A DNA stretch of 64,000 nucleotides, taken from assembly GCA_965223435.1 (NCBI GenBank), contig CBDCWQ010000018.1, positions 124,001 to 188,000 of the forward strand, in the 5' to 3' direction. Every line of letters starts with the position of its first letter. The first letter of the stretch is position 1. Positions 9,125 to 17,393 of this stretch are shown here, in pieces. This stretch comes from CBDCWQ01 sp965223435 (GTDB lineage: Bacteria; Myxococcota; Kuafuiibacteriia; Kuafuiibacteriales; Kuafuiibacteriaceae). The position numbers were made by a program, and so were the translations under genes. The notes under the pieces are model-generated. The model was given only the letters and a program-made list of their open reading frames with translations, was not told where the DNA came from and searched no databases.

Positions 9125-12100
9125 TCAATCGATGACAGTCGCCGGCGGTGTCATGAGGATGATGACCGGGGCGGTTGTGTCGACCGGTGCCGGTACGAAG
9201 TCAGTCAGTCTGGGATCAAGGGGGAAGGCATCCAAAAGGTCCGGTACGCCATCGCCGTCGGTGTCTGCGCTCAGTGGGTCCAGTCCGCGGGAGGACTCCT
9301 CGCGGTTCGACAGTCCGTCACCATCCGAGTCCATCGTACGTGGATCAATTCCGAGTTGGAGACCGACAGAGTCGTCGACACCATCGTGGTTGGCATCGCC
9401 ATCCAAGTCTGCCGCGTCATGAACACCAGGATCGGTTCCCTGGACAAGTTCAGCGCCGTCGCTTAGCAAGTCTTGATCGGTGTCTGGGTTTGTTGGGTCG
9501 AGCTCCAAGTCATATTCATCCGGGTCGGTGACGCCATCCTTGTCAAAATCGGCCGTTTCAAAGAAGACCTCCGTGGACGGTGCGTAGTGCCTCTCCCACG
9601 TGTCAGGAATCTTGTCGGCGTCGCCATCGACCCACTGGTCTACGCCGATGTCCGGTGTGGACGGTGACCGGGGTTCGTGGTCCATATCGAAGCTCGCACC
9701 GTTGAATCGCCCCCTCCCTCGAGCGGGCGATCCCTCCCGTAAACGACCGTCTGAGCGGAGTTTTGGCGAAAGAACGCCAAGCACATTGTTCAAGCCTTGA
9801 ACCGGATCTTGTCGAATGATGCTGAAGGCGGCGGATACGGTCGAACCGTTGGTGAGAAAAATCTCCCCGGCATCACCGGGATTCCAGAAAATCGAGTTGT
9901 CGATACGAACCTTTGCATCCTGGGCGTAGATCGCTTCCGACCGTCCCGACCCCCGGTTTCCCATGATGGTGCTATTCCGCACGACAAGGGTGCCAAAATC
10001 GGCGGTGAGCGCTGCGCCATACTGTGAAGTAGCGCGATTGCGCTGTATCAGAACGCTGTCGAGCAGAAGTGTGTCACCCCGAACATGGATGGCACCGGAT
10101 GGGGTACGGAAATGACGAATGGTGACCCCGGAAAGCACGGTATCTCTTGTGGTGTAAGGCCCCGTGCTGACTCTGCTCCCATCGAGAACTGTATGGGCAG
10201 CACCTTCGAGTCCAAGAATGAGAAAGCGGCCATAGGAGATGTTCCAACTCACATTCTTGCTCCCGGTGTAGATGCCCTTGCGAAGGCCAATGATCCCCAA
10301 TCCCGAGGGCTTGATTTGAAGGGCGCGAATTGCGTCGGTAATATTCTGTTCGATGGTGTCGGTGTTGGAGTCGGCGCCGTGTTTCAAGTCGACGATGCGA
10401 TCGGGAAGGGGAACCGATGTCACGGATCTGGGGTCCGTCGCCCGGGCAAACTCGAATACGTTGGGGAACCGATCGCCGTCCGCGTCCTCGAGGGCGTCGT
10501 CCTTCAGTGGGTCAAAGTCATGCGTGACTTCCCATCCATCGGCCATGGTGTCACCGTCCGTATCCCCGTGCAGTGGATTGGTGCCCATCTGTCGCTCGGT
10601 TCCGTCGTCGAGGCCATCGCGGTCACTGTCCGGGTCGTGGGGATCCGTCCCCATGTCCTCTTCAAGCTCGTTGTCCACGCCATCACCGTCTGCATCCTGA
10701 AGTCGTGCCACCCCGTCCGGTGCTCCTTGGGGCGTGACCCGCCAAAAGGCCGGCTCCCACTTATGGACCGTCGATGATGGGTTGGCCGGTGAAAGACTCC
10801 AACCACCAGCGACAACTCGTTCTTTGGAATCGAAGGTTGCCGCAACAATGCCAACTCCCCAAGGCGCTGCATGCGACAGATCGGGCCTATTGTGAGGCTC
10901 AAGGGCCATGCGGAAGGGGGACGCTGGGTCTCCGGAGTCTTGGTATCGCCAAATCACGGGGTGATGCGCACCGCTGTATGGGCCATCGCTGGGCCAGTTT
11001 GTGACGCCGACGAGAACATATCGTCCTTGATTGTCAGCACCTGCAAGCTGGGCCCAGTCCCATTGTTTGTCTGAATCGATGCCGGTCGGGGGATCCTGGT
11101 TGTGAACCGCGACGCCGCCATCTCCGAACGTGACGTCCAAAGAACCGTTGCGATTCAGGCGAAGGAGACCGACAACTTTGCCACCGGCTTGGTTCTTGCT
11201 GTGAATACCGAGAAGGATCTTGCGTTCTTCTCGAAGATACCGGATCCCGATGGGACGATCTGCTTGCTCTTCTCGTGGCGCCCCCGCCAGTGCCCCGCCG
11301 TCTTGCGTTTGGATGACGTACCCGCCGGTGCCAAAGCTGGGGTCCAAAGTCCCGTCGGCCCGATATTGGGCAACAAAGATCTCGGATCGTCCATCGCCAA
11401 AGGTGCTTGGGCCGGTGACCAGAATCTCACCGCCGGACGTGGTCGTGAGGTATTCAACCCAGTCAGATCGATTTTGTCCTTGGCGACCAGAAAAACCGGG
11501 GCCATTGATCCGAAAGACGACAAAACCGTGTGGGGCGTTGAAGGTAGTGTCCAGATCTCCGTCCGCGGTAAACCGCCAGATCGTGGCTTCTTGGCCGCCA
11601 GAAGGATTTCGGCTGTGCCCGCCAAGGAGGTACCGCCCCTGGGCATCGATGACCAGGTCGACGGGACGGTCGAAGCGATTCGCACCCGTGGCACCCGCTG
11701 CCCCTTTCTCTCGATCCAGCGTCACAAAGCCCGCCCGGCGGTGGCCATGGGGTACGCCGAAACTTCGATCGAGGTGACCGTCATCTGAGAAGCGAATCAA
11801 CGTCAGGAGCATGGCGCCGTCGGCACTGGCAGACCGTCCGGCCACAACGATCCGGTCTTGGGCATCGACAGCGATCGACTCCATGATGTCCCGGCGGGCC
11901 GCGCCCTGTGCGCCACCCGCGCCCCGACTACCATTCCCAAACGCGACAACCCGAATGAGCTGACCATTGGGAGCATACTTCCACAGAACGGGCTCCAGTC
12001 CGCCCGCAGCGTTTCTCGAGTATCCTACGGCGACAAGCTGATCCTTGCTGTTGCTGGTCATATCCTGAACGAGATCGTCTTTTTCCTCGAAGGGTCGACC

Positions 12101-12580
12101 CGTCGCACCGGGGCCGCCCCGTTCGTACACAACGTAGCCAAGGTCCCCGAAGGTTTGAACGACTTCGAAACCATGGGAGCACGAAATCACATCGCCATAA
12201 GCTGCGCCCAGATAGATGGTTTCCTCAGTGTCACTCAGTCTAAACCGGAGATCCTCAAAAGCAACCTGCCCGCCGCCGATCTTGATACGACCTCGGTCGA
12301 CATCGAGTTGGCCCGTCGCATGTTCACGTTTGCACGCCTCATCCGTGTACGCCTTCAGACGCACCGTATCTGCCGCTGTTGTTCCAGTCAGAGCCGTCGA
12401 CCACGAAAAAATCTGCCCGGCGTAGATCCGACGAAGGTCTGGCCGCTTAAGACTGTTCGTGGACGACGCACTTCCTGACTGTGGCTTGACCAGCGGATCG
12501 CGAACACAAGACGGAACAAAAGACGCACCCAGCGCGAAGACCGCCAACTGCATTGTGAGATAAACCGCGCGCCGGACCAT
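9125..12580 (-). CDS. Delta-60 beta-propeller / TSP3 / beta-helix lipoprotein
   Basis: ATG at 12580 has AGGAG seven bases upstream; an ATG 42 bases earlier would start before the predicted transcript. Product 1151 residues. Signal peptide ends in VPSC, a lipobox. Residues ~160-620 carry delta-60 repeats (FSDDGHLDRSFG, FTADGDLDTTFN, YRADGTLDPSFGTGGYV, LNRNGSLDVTFGDGG), then type-3 thrombospondin calcium repeats (DADGDGVDNELEEDMGTDP, DTDGDTMADGWE), a right-handed beta-helix region (~760-930), and a second set of TSP3 repeats. It ends just after DTTAPVIIL, which normally opens an Ig-like domain, so the protein may have lost a C-terminal domain. It heads the operon with the RHS-NucB toxin. A surface or shell-associated role is likely, but the specific job is unknown. 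Confidence 0.85.
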   Translation of the reverse strand: MVRRAVYLTMQLAVFALGASFVPSCVRDPLVKPQSGSASSTNSLKRPDLRRIYAGQIFSWSTALTGTTAADTVRLKAYTDEACKREHATGQLDVDRGRIKIGGGQVAFEDLRFRLSDTEETIYLGAAYGDVISCSHGFEVVQTFGDLGYVVYERGGPGATGRPFEEKDDLVQDMTSNSKDQLVAVGYSRNAAGGLEPVLWKYAPNGQLIRVVAFGNGSRGAGGAQGAARRDIMESIAVDAQDRIVVAGRSASADGAMLLTLIRFSDDGHLDRSFGVPHGHRRAGFVTLDREKGAAGATGANRFDRPVDLVIDAQGRYLLGGHSRNPSGGQEATIWRFTADGDLDTTFNAPHGFVVFRINGPGFSGRQGQNRSDWVEYLTTTSGGEILVTGPSTFGDGRSEIFVAQYRADGTLDPSFGTGGYVIQTQDGGALAGAPREEQADRPIGIRYLREERKILLGIHSKNQAGGKVVGLLRLNRNGSLDVTFGDGGVAVHNQDPPTGIDSDKQWDWAQLAGADNQGRYVLVGVTNWPSDGPYSGAHHPVIWRYQDSGDPASPFRMALEPHNRPDLSHAAPWGVGIVAATFDSKERVVAGGWSLSPANPSSTVHKWEPAFWRVTPQGAPDGVARLQDADGDGVDNELEEDMGTDPHDPDSDRDGLDDGTERQMGTNPLHGDTDGDTMADGWEVTHDFDPLKDDALEDADGDRFPNVFEFARATDPRSVTSVPLPDRIVDLKHGADSNTDTIEQNITDAIRALQIKPSGLGIIGLRKGIYTGSKNVSWNISYGRFLILGLEGAAHTVLDGSRVSTGPYTTRDTVLSGVTIRHFRTPSGAIHVRGDTLLLDSVLIQRNRATSQYGAALTADFGTLVVRNSTIMGNRGSGRSEAIYAQDAKVRIDNSIFWNPGDAGEIFLTNGSTVSAAFSIIRQDPVQGLNNVLGVLSPKLRSDGRLREGSPARGRGRFNGASFDMDHEPRSPSTPDIGVDQWVDGDADKIPDTWERHYAPSTEVFFETADFDKDGVTDPDEYDLELDPTNPDTDQDLLSDGAELVQGTDPGVHDAADLDGDANHDGVDDSVGLQLGIDPRTMDSDGDGLSNREESSRGLDPLSADTDGDGVPDLLDAFPLDPRLTDFVPAPVDTTAPVIILMTPPATVID

Positions 12581-12838
12581 GGGATCTCCTGTGGCTGCGG
12601 AACAGCAATTGTCGTGCCACAAGCGTGGGGTCGAGCGAGAGTGCTTACGTTGATTCGTAAGTATCTGTCAGCTCGAACCAAATCCGTTTTATGCGGGCAT
12701 CTACGACGCTATTCAAAGATCCGAAATTCGAATCGTGTCCGAAATTCGAACCGACATTCGAGGTTCGCGAAGGCGAGCTCTTGGATCCTACACCCTCAAA
12801 CGGGGCGTCACTGATGCCAAACACCAACGGAGTGACCG
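12201..12838. repeat. Direct long repeat, copy 1: promoter and start of the delta-60 gene
   Basis: About 640 bp, comprising the first ~125 codons of the delta-60 lipoprotein gene and ~260 bp upstream of it, recur in the same orientation at 27710-28350 in front of the second RHS gene. Small differences are scattered through both copies, including in codons, so the duplication is not recent. Confidence 0.88.
12604..12619 (-). promoter_or_regulatory. Sigma-54 promoter of the delta-60/RHS/SUKH operon
   Basis: On the minus strand the sequence reads TGGCACGACAATTGCT, matching the sigma-54 -24/-12 consensus (TGGCACG-N4-TTGCW) at every defined position, with GG and GC ten bases apart. Transcription would start near 12593, giving a leader of about 13 bases that just includes the AGGAG site at 12586-12590. 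The same element is conserved in the duplicated copy at 28113-28128. It implies control by an enhancer-binding protein encoded elsewhere. Confidence 0.8.
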
Positions 12839-12867
12839 GCGCCCTCGACCCATGCGCGTGAAGGCGC

Positions 12868-13215
12868 GTGGCCAGGATCCCATCTCATCGGCGGGCCCAT
12901 GACCCAAAAGGCGGTGGATGGCCTTCCGCTTCAGCGGACGCGGAAGATTTTCAAGCGCGCTGGGGGCGATTTTCGATCTCGACCCTCAGCCGCTGGGAAG
13001 GCTTTGCACACGAGATTCTTCAGCCGCTGACGAATCGCATCATCGAACTCGTCCGAGGCTCTGAGCTGATCAACCTCGACGACACGTCTATCCGAGTACG
13101 AGATCCCAGCGTCGAGGGGGGCGTGGTGAATGGCAAAATGTGGGTATTCGTTGGTCGCTCCTTCGACCCGGGCGGCGACCTCTCGAAGACTCTGGAGTAC
13201 GTCGCCTACCACTAT
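12868..13215 (+). pseudogene. IS66 transposase fragment (central part)
   Basis: The reading frame gives ISTLSRWEGFAHEILQPL, then LINLDDTSIRVRDP and NGKMWVFVGR, ending with VAYHYAPT. These correspond to the IS66 transposase blocks normally read as S-T-L-S-R-W, L-H-A-D-E-T-P-V-x-V-L-D-P, G-R-L-W-V-Y and Y-x-Y-x-P-T-R. The usual catalytic-block A-D-E-T is L-D-D-T here. Neither the N-terminus nor the C-terminal half is present, and similarity stops after ~13215. C-terminal IS66 scraps occur separately at 15738 and 28605. Confidence 0.75.
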
Positions 13216-13400
13216 GCACCCACGTGTGGCTCCGTTTCAGCACCCATTTTTGGCGCAATATTTCTCGTGTCCGATTCATCGATAGTCGCTCCGTCATGGC
13301 CCACGTAGGCACCGAAAACGGGAGAACTATCCAGCGTCACATGTCCTACCCCGATCTGAGGATAACCCTTATAAAGTACTCACATGAGACTGATCCAAGT

Positions 13401-13468
13401 GATCACGCCAGAGTGATCTGGGCGATCACGCCAGAGTGATCTTCGCGATCACGTCAGTCTGAATATGC
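13401..13468. repeat. Tandem 23-bp dyad repeats (three units) upstream of the AbiE pair
   Basis: Units start at 13401, 13424 and 13447. The first two read GATCACGCCAGAGTGATC plus five bases and are each a dyad (GATCAC...GTGATC with a six-base centre); the third keeps only the left arm. Two readings are possible. They could be the multiple terminal repeats of a lost IS21-type element. They could also be an operator, since AbiEi antitoxins are known to bind repeat pairs in their own promoter. They lie 150-220 bp before the AbiEi start. The rest of 13216-13618 holds nothing I recognise. Confidence 0.7.
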
Positions 13469-13618
13469 ACCAGAATAGCGTGAGACGTAACACAAAGGAA
13501 GCCGGTGCGGTTAGTTTTTGCGTGCAAAACGCCCCGAATGAATGGGCGAACCGTAGCTAAAGAGTAACTCCGTCCTTTGCATTGGTTATGTTTTGGGTGC
13601 AGAATGGGCGTCTTGCAC

Positions 13619-14449
13619 ATGAACAAGAACGAGCCTCTCAAGACCCTCGGCCCGCAGGCAGCGCGCCTGCTCACCGGGCTTCATGAGCGTGGGAAGACAC
13701 TGTTCTCCCACGCTGACGTCGAAGAGATCACTTCGCTCGGAGCGAAGTCGGCCCGAAACTTCGTTGCCTCGCTCGTTTACCGGGGCGTGGCGACCCGGCT
13801 GAAACCGGGACTCTTCATCCTGGTGCCTTTCGAGCTCGGGGCTGAGCGCGACTACATGGGCAGTCCCTACGTCGTCGCGCGCGAACTTGTTGGCGGCGCC
13901 GACTACTACATCTCGCACGGCTCCGCGATGGATGTCCACCAGATGGTCACGCAGCCGCAACTCGTTGTGTACGCCACGACACCGCGGGCGATTCGACCGC
14001 GCATCGTGCTCGGCACCGAGTTCCGATTCGTGCGCTGCAAACCCGAGCATCTCTTCGGCACTACGGCGCACTGGATCACCAAGACTGAGAAGGTCCAGGT
14101 CAGCGATCCGGAGCGGACGGTCCTCGATGGCCTCAAGCAATCCGAGTACTGCGGTGGATTCACCGAGGTTGCCAAAGGGTTCTGGATGCGCAGGGACGAC
14201 ATCGATCCCAGTAGGCTCGTCGACTACGCCCTACGACTGAATGTCGGTGCCGTAATCCGCCGGTTGGGTTTCTTGTTCGAGACGTTTGAGGTGGATGCGC
14301 CTCGCGACCTGGAGCGCCTGCAGGAGAAGATTACCGCCGCCTACGCGATTCTGGATCCGCTCTTGCCCGACGAGGGGAAGTTCACGGCGCGGTGGCGGCT
14401 GCGCCTCAATGTGGACCCCGATGAGCTTGCCGCGGTAGTAAGGACCTGA
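13619..14449 (+). CDS. abiEi: AbiEi-type antitoxin / transcriptional repressor
   Basis: A 276-residue protein with an N-terminal winged-helix region (residues ~5-75; LLTGLHERGKTLFSHADVEE, then SARNFVASLVYRGVATRLKPG with the usual 'G-L-F-I-L-V-P' wing) followed by the AbiEi C-terminal domain (YYISHGSAMDVHQM; SDPERTVLDGLKQSEYCGG). In known systems this protein is the antitoxin of a type IV pair and represses its own promoter. Two ATGs (13604 and 13619) are possible; I prefer 13619 because MNKNEPLKTLG is the conserved start as I remember it, though no strong ribosome site is visible. It is followed three bases later by the AbiEii gene. The dyad repeats upstream may be its operator. Confidence 0.85.
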   Translation: MNKNEPLKTLGPQAARLLTGLHERGKTLFSHADVEEITSLGAKSARNFVASLVYRGVATRLKPGLFILVPFELGAERDYMGSPYVVARELVGGADYYISHGSAMDVHQMVTQPQLVVYATTPRAIRPRIVLGTEFRFVRCKPEHLFGTTAHWITKTEKVQVSDPERTVLDGLKQSEYCGGFTEVAKGFWMRRDDIDPSRLVDYALRLNVGAVIRRLGFLFETFEVDAPRDLERLQEKITAAYAILDPLLPDEGKFTARWRLRLNVDPDELAAVVRT

Positions 14450-14452
14450 TCC

Positions 14453-15295
14453 ATGATTCCCCAGCGAAACCTCTCGCTTCTGTCCAATCGTCTCGCTCGT
14501 GCGGGAGGCCGGCGCATCCCCGAGGCGGTGCTCGAGCGCGATTACTGCCTTGCTTGGTTCCTCGTTGGTCTGTCGCAGGCCTCCTTGCGAGAGCACCTGG
14601 TGTTCAAAGGGGGCACGGCACTCAAACGCTGCTACTTCGACGACTACCGGTTCTCGGAAGATCTTGACTTCACGCTCGCCAGCGACATGCCTCTCGAATC
14701 CATTCTATCCGGGCTCGAGGAGGTCTACACCCACGTGCGAAGCGCATCGGGCATCCCGTTCAGCTATGCGCGAGAGGATCGCAAGAAACACCAAAACAGC
14801 CACACCTTTTACCTCGCCTACGAAGGGCCGCTTCCTGCCGCCTCCCCGAAAGAGGTCAAAGTGGATGTCACGATCAGCGAGCGCTTCGTACTGCCCATCG
14901 CCGATCGCGCCGTCCTGCGGGGCTACGACGAGTACTCCGACTTGACCGAGGGCAACGAAATCCGCGTCTATGCTCTCGACGAAATCGGCGTGGAGAAAGT
15001 CGTTGCGCTCACTGACCATGCGCGCAACGAGCCTCGCGATCTCTACGATGTCTGGTATTTGACCGAGGAAGATCACATCGATCTCCCGATGCTCCTCCAG
15101 GAGATCGATAGCAAGCTCGAGTTCCGCGGACGCAACCGCGACATGCTGACGGAGAACTTCGACAAGAAGGAAGCCCGCTACAAGAAGCTCTGGCGCACGC
15201 GGCTTGGGTCACATATGGCCGAGCTACCACCCTACGATGATGTGTTCCGGTCGGTCCGACGGACCATGCGTGCGGCGGGTCTTCTGGCAAGATAG
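14453..15295 (+). CDS. abiEii: AbiEii nucleotidyltransferase toxin
   Basis: A 280-residue protein with the AbiEii motifs: LVFKGGTALKRCYF (~residues 45-58) and RFSEDLDFTL (~62-71), the GG-T-x-L and S-x-D-L-D blocks of the nucleotidyltransferase fold, then VDVTISERF, and the late motif ARNEPRDLYDVWYL. AbiEii toxins are known to block growth by modifying tRNA or related targets, and the pair gives abortive phage resistance. All motif residues are present and the frame is intact, so the toxin is probably active and held by AbiEi. The gene ends ~80 bp before the second transposon ATPase fragment; the pair sits between mobile-element debris on both sides. Confidence 0.88.
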   Translation: MIPQRNLSLLSNRLARAGGRRIPEAVLERDYCLAWFLVGLSQASLREHLVFKGGTALKRCYFDDYRFSEDLDFTLASDMPLESILSGLEEVYTHVRSASGIPFSYAREDRKKHQNSHTFYLAYEGPLPAASPKEVKVDVTISERFVLPIADRAVLRGYDEYSDLTEGNEIRVYALDEIGVEKVVALTDHARNEPRDLYDVWYLTEEDHIDLPMLLQEIDSKLEFRGRNRDMLTENFDKKEARYKKLWRTRLGSHMAELPPYDDVFRSVRRTMRAAGLLAR

Positions 15296-15377
15296 AAAGC
15301 GACTGCGAGTTCAACGACGCTTCGGGCCGTACTCCACGAAAACTCGATCGTGACAAAGAGGGTCGCAAAAATTGGAT

Positions 15378-15654
15378 ACTGGACTACGCCGATCGAGAGC
15401 AATTGACTTCTTGTCTTGATCATCTCATCGCTGAAGCCGGCAATTCGGCACTCATGACCACTGAGCTCACGACAACACTCGCCGAGCATGCTACGGGAAA
15501 CTTTAGAGTCCTCATGAACATGGCCGACGAGATGCTCCGTATTGGTGCTGAACGAGATCTCCCTCCACTCGACGAAAGGCTCTTCTTCGAAGTCTTTCAG
15601 CCGCCAGCACCGAAGAAACGTGGTAGACAAAAAAGGACTACGGCCACCGCGTAA
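15378..15654 (+). pseudogene. Second copy of the transposon ATPase C-terminus
   Basis: Starting at LDYADREQLTSCLDHLI the frame reproduces the last ~92 residues of the ATPase remnant at 1386-1660, with a few substitutions and the same basic tail (KKRGRQK). Nothing upstream of 15378 is shared, so this is only the 3' end. It is inverted relative to the left copy. Confidence 0.8.
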
Positions 15655-15735
15655 CCCCCATATCCTACTTCCCCCTTTTCCAAAAAGAAAGTGAAACTCG
15701 GTCTTCGGGAGGCATCCTCCAACACAGAGACCGAT
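15378..15735. repeat. Inverted long repeat, right copy (partner 1308-1660)
   Basis: Reverse complement of 1308-1660 with scattered mismatches, ending at the motif CGGTCTTCGGGAGGCATC followed by ~20 shared bases. The IS66 remnant begins immediately after it. Confidence 0.85.
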
Positions 15736-15737
15736 AT

Positions 15738-15938
15738 GGGCAGAATGGCCTTGGACCTGTCGTTGGCCGAAAAAATCACTACGGCTCCAAGTCACGCGCG
15801 GGCACTCAAGTAGCCTCGGTCTACACCATATTTGAAACCGCAAAGTTTTGGGGCGTGAACTTCATGGGGCACCTACGGGAGGCTACCATTCGAGGACGAC
15901 GTGGGGAAATTTACTTGCCTGAGCATTTTGTTGCTTAG
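15738..15938 (+). pseudogene. IS66 transposase C-terminal remnant
   Basis: The frame reads NGLGPVVGRKNHYGSKS, then TQVASVYTIFETAKFWGVN and a basic tail, ending with TAG at 15936-15938. The G-R-K-N, S-x-x-G and E-T-A-K-x-x-G-V blocks are those of the IS66 transposase C-terminus. Only this last ~65 codons remain. A diverged second copy is at 28605-28745. Confidence 0.7.
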
Positions 15939-16051
15939 CATCAAGATGGGCTAGGTCGGACACTTACAATGATAGAGCATACCGGGGCCTTCCACCAGAA
16001 CGCAATCGGCGAGTGCCACGCGTGCGTGCTATTCCATAGGTCGTAGTTGTA

Positions 16052-16360
16052 TCACCGCTCGCGAGCAACTTCTGGGAAGGACGAAAACAACTCTCTAAGA
16101 GCAACAAGAGTGGCACGAGCTTCTGCTTGGAGCCTCTCCTCTTCTGCTTCACCGAGTTCCCGCAGCTCCGCCGCCATGTTCACGATGTAGTTCTCTAGCG
16201 TATTCCGTAGGGATGTGGCCCGCGTTATCTCAGAATTGCCTCGCTCGGGGATGCTCTCCTCATCATGTATCTCTAGAAATCCGAGTCCTACGTCCTCATC
16301 GCCAAACAGGTCCCTAATGGCGTGTAAGACTTCTTCACTTGGAGCAAACTTTTTCGTCAT
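16052..16360 (-). CDS. Putative orphan immunity protein (102 aa, unknown family)
   Basis: ATG at 16360 gives an acidic 102-residue protein (MTKKFAPSEEVLHAIRDLF, later DEDVGLGFLEIHDEESIPE and a long C-terminal helix rich in Glu, Arg and Leu). I do not recognise a family. It lies directly downstream of the displaced RHS toxin-tip fragment at 16417-16700 on the same strand, exactly where the immunity gene of that tip would be. The acidic, small, cytosolic character suits an immunity protein. The ribosome site is weak (GGGAAAAC). Role inferred from context only. Confidence 0.5.
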   Translation of the reverse strand: MTKKFAPSEEVLHAIRDLFGDEDVGLGFLEIHDEESIPERGNSEITRATSLRNTLENYIVNMAAELRELGEAEEERLQAEARATLVALRELFSSFPEVARER

Positions 16361-16416
16361 TGTGTGTTTTCCCAATTCCAGCGTTTGTTTGCACGGCCGT
16401 GCGCTGCCCGGCCGCC

Positions 16417-16960
16417 CTAGCCATTGCTTCCCAGCCACATCTCAGCTGTTTCGTGTTTTAGCAGAAGTCGGTCGGTGGGTGTGACAGAACCGGTGCGGAG
16501 CCGATGCCAGGCTCCGGCAATAACAGCATCAGCGCCAGTCCACTCTGGGTTGTTGAAGAGGTTGTCCCTGATTCTTTGAAGGCGTAACGTCTTGTAGCCA
16601 GTATGCCGAGAGATCGCCGCCATATCGGTGGTGGATTCACGAATGGCCTGATATGCACCGTGCTCTCTTGCATACAGGGGAGCGTTCTATAGGGGTGATG
16701 TGCCTCCGGGCCGGCGATGGGGGCGACCATAGAATCGGGCACGAAGGCATCAGCAGGTCCCATGGGCAGCCGGCAGCGATGCGGACATCGAATTGGAGTC
16801 GGGACGAAATCGTTTTGGTTGGGGGTGTTGGAGCCCGAGAGGTAAAGTCGGTGTGGGTGACGGGGTTGTTGAAGGCGAAGGCGTATCGGTCGAGGCTTTG
16901 ACCGAAGGAGGGGCTTGGATGAAGGGGACTGGAGGGGGCCAGCTGGTCAAACGACGCTCC
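16417..16960 (-). pseudogene. Orphan RHS C-terminal tip: core-end fragment plus toxin domain
   Basis: 16681-16955 is a decayed copy of 20286-20590, the region after the RHS core (GPADAFVPDSM is still readable). It is followed on the same strand by a different tip: ISRHTGYKTLRLQRIRDNLF, then WTGADAVIAGAWHRL and DRLLLKHETAEMW, with frame breaks between core and tip. The tip pattern (HTG..., then an LLxHExxE block) is one I have seen at the ends of RHS/WapA-type toxins, but I cannot name the family. It has no N-terminal delivery part, so it can only be expressed after recombination with a full RHS gene. The presumed immunity gene follows at 16360. Confidence 0.65.
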
Positions 16961-16997
16961 GCGCCTTGCGGTGTGTGTAGTTGCGAACTGCGGCGCA

Positions 16998-17393
16998 CTA
17001 ACTTACGGGGGTTATAGGTTGCAAGGAATGTGCTTCGGTGAGGTCAGCATCAATGCACGCATTTCGAAATGCGGTAGTGAGTTCCGAGATTTCAGCTTGG
17101 CTCAGCGATAGCTCAAGAAGAACACTGCCGTTCCGAAGGCTGAAACGAGCTCCGCCGTTTGCGAATTCGAGAGAGAGCAGTGCGCCGAACATCCTTCCGA
17201 AGTGGGTGCTTTCAGTGCTCTCGATGGATTGCATAAGTTCGCGGACCTGCGCTTCGCTTGCTGGTGGAAGCTGCAAGCAGACCTGAGGATGGGTGATATT
17301 TACCCCAAGTCTTTCCTCTGCGTCCTCATCCAGCTCGACAATCCATTCGCCAGCTCGCCCAACCCCAGCCAGCCCAAATTCTCCATCTTCCAT
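16998..17393 (-). CDS. Putative orphan immunity protein (131 aa, unknown family)
   Basis: ATG at 17393 is preceded by GAGGATAAAGG and yields an acidic 131-residue protein (MEDGEFGLAGVGRAGEWIVE; later GARFSLRNGSVLLELSLSQ). I do not recognise the family. It overlaps the 3' end of the displaced HINT-toxin tip at 17326-18260 by about 70 bp and is read in the same direction, so it is the likely immunity partner of that tip. The frame is undamaged while the toxin gene upstream is broken, which would be expected if immunity is kept after the toxin is lost. Confidence 0.55.
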   Translation of the reverse strand: MEDGEFGLAGVGRAGEWIVELDEDAEERLGVNITHPQVCLQLPPASEAQVRELMQSIESTESTHFGRMFGALLSLEFANGGARFSLRNGSVLLELSLSQAEISELTTAFRNACIDADLTEAHSLQPITPVS

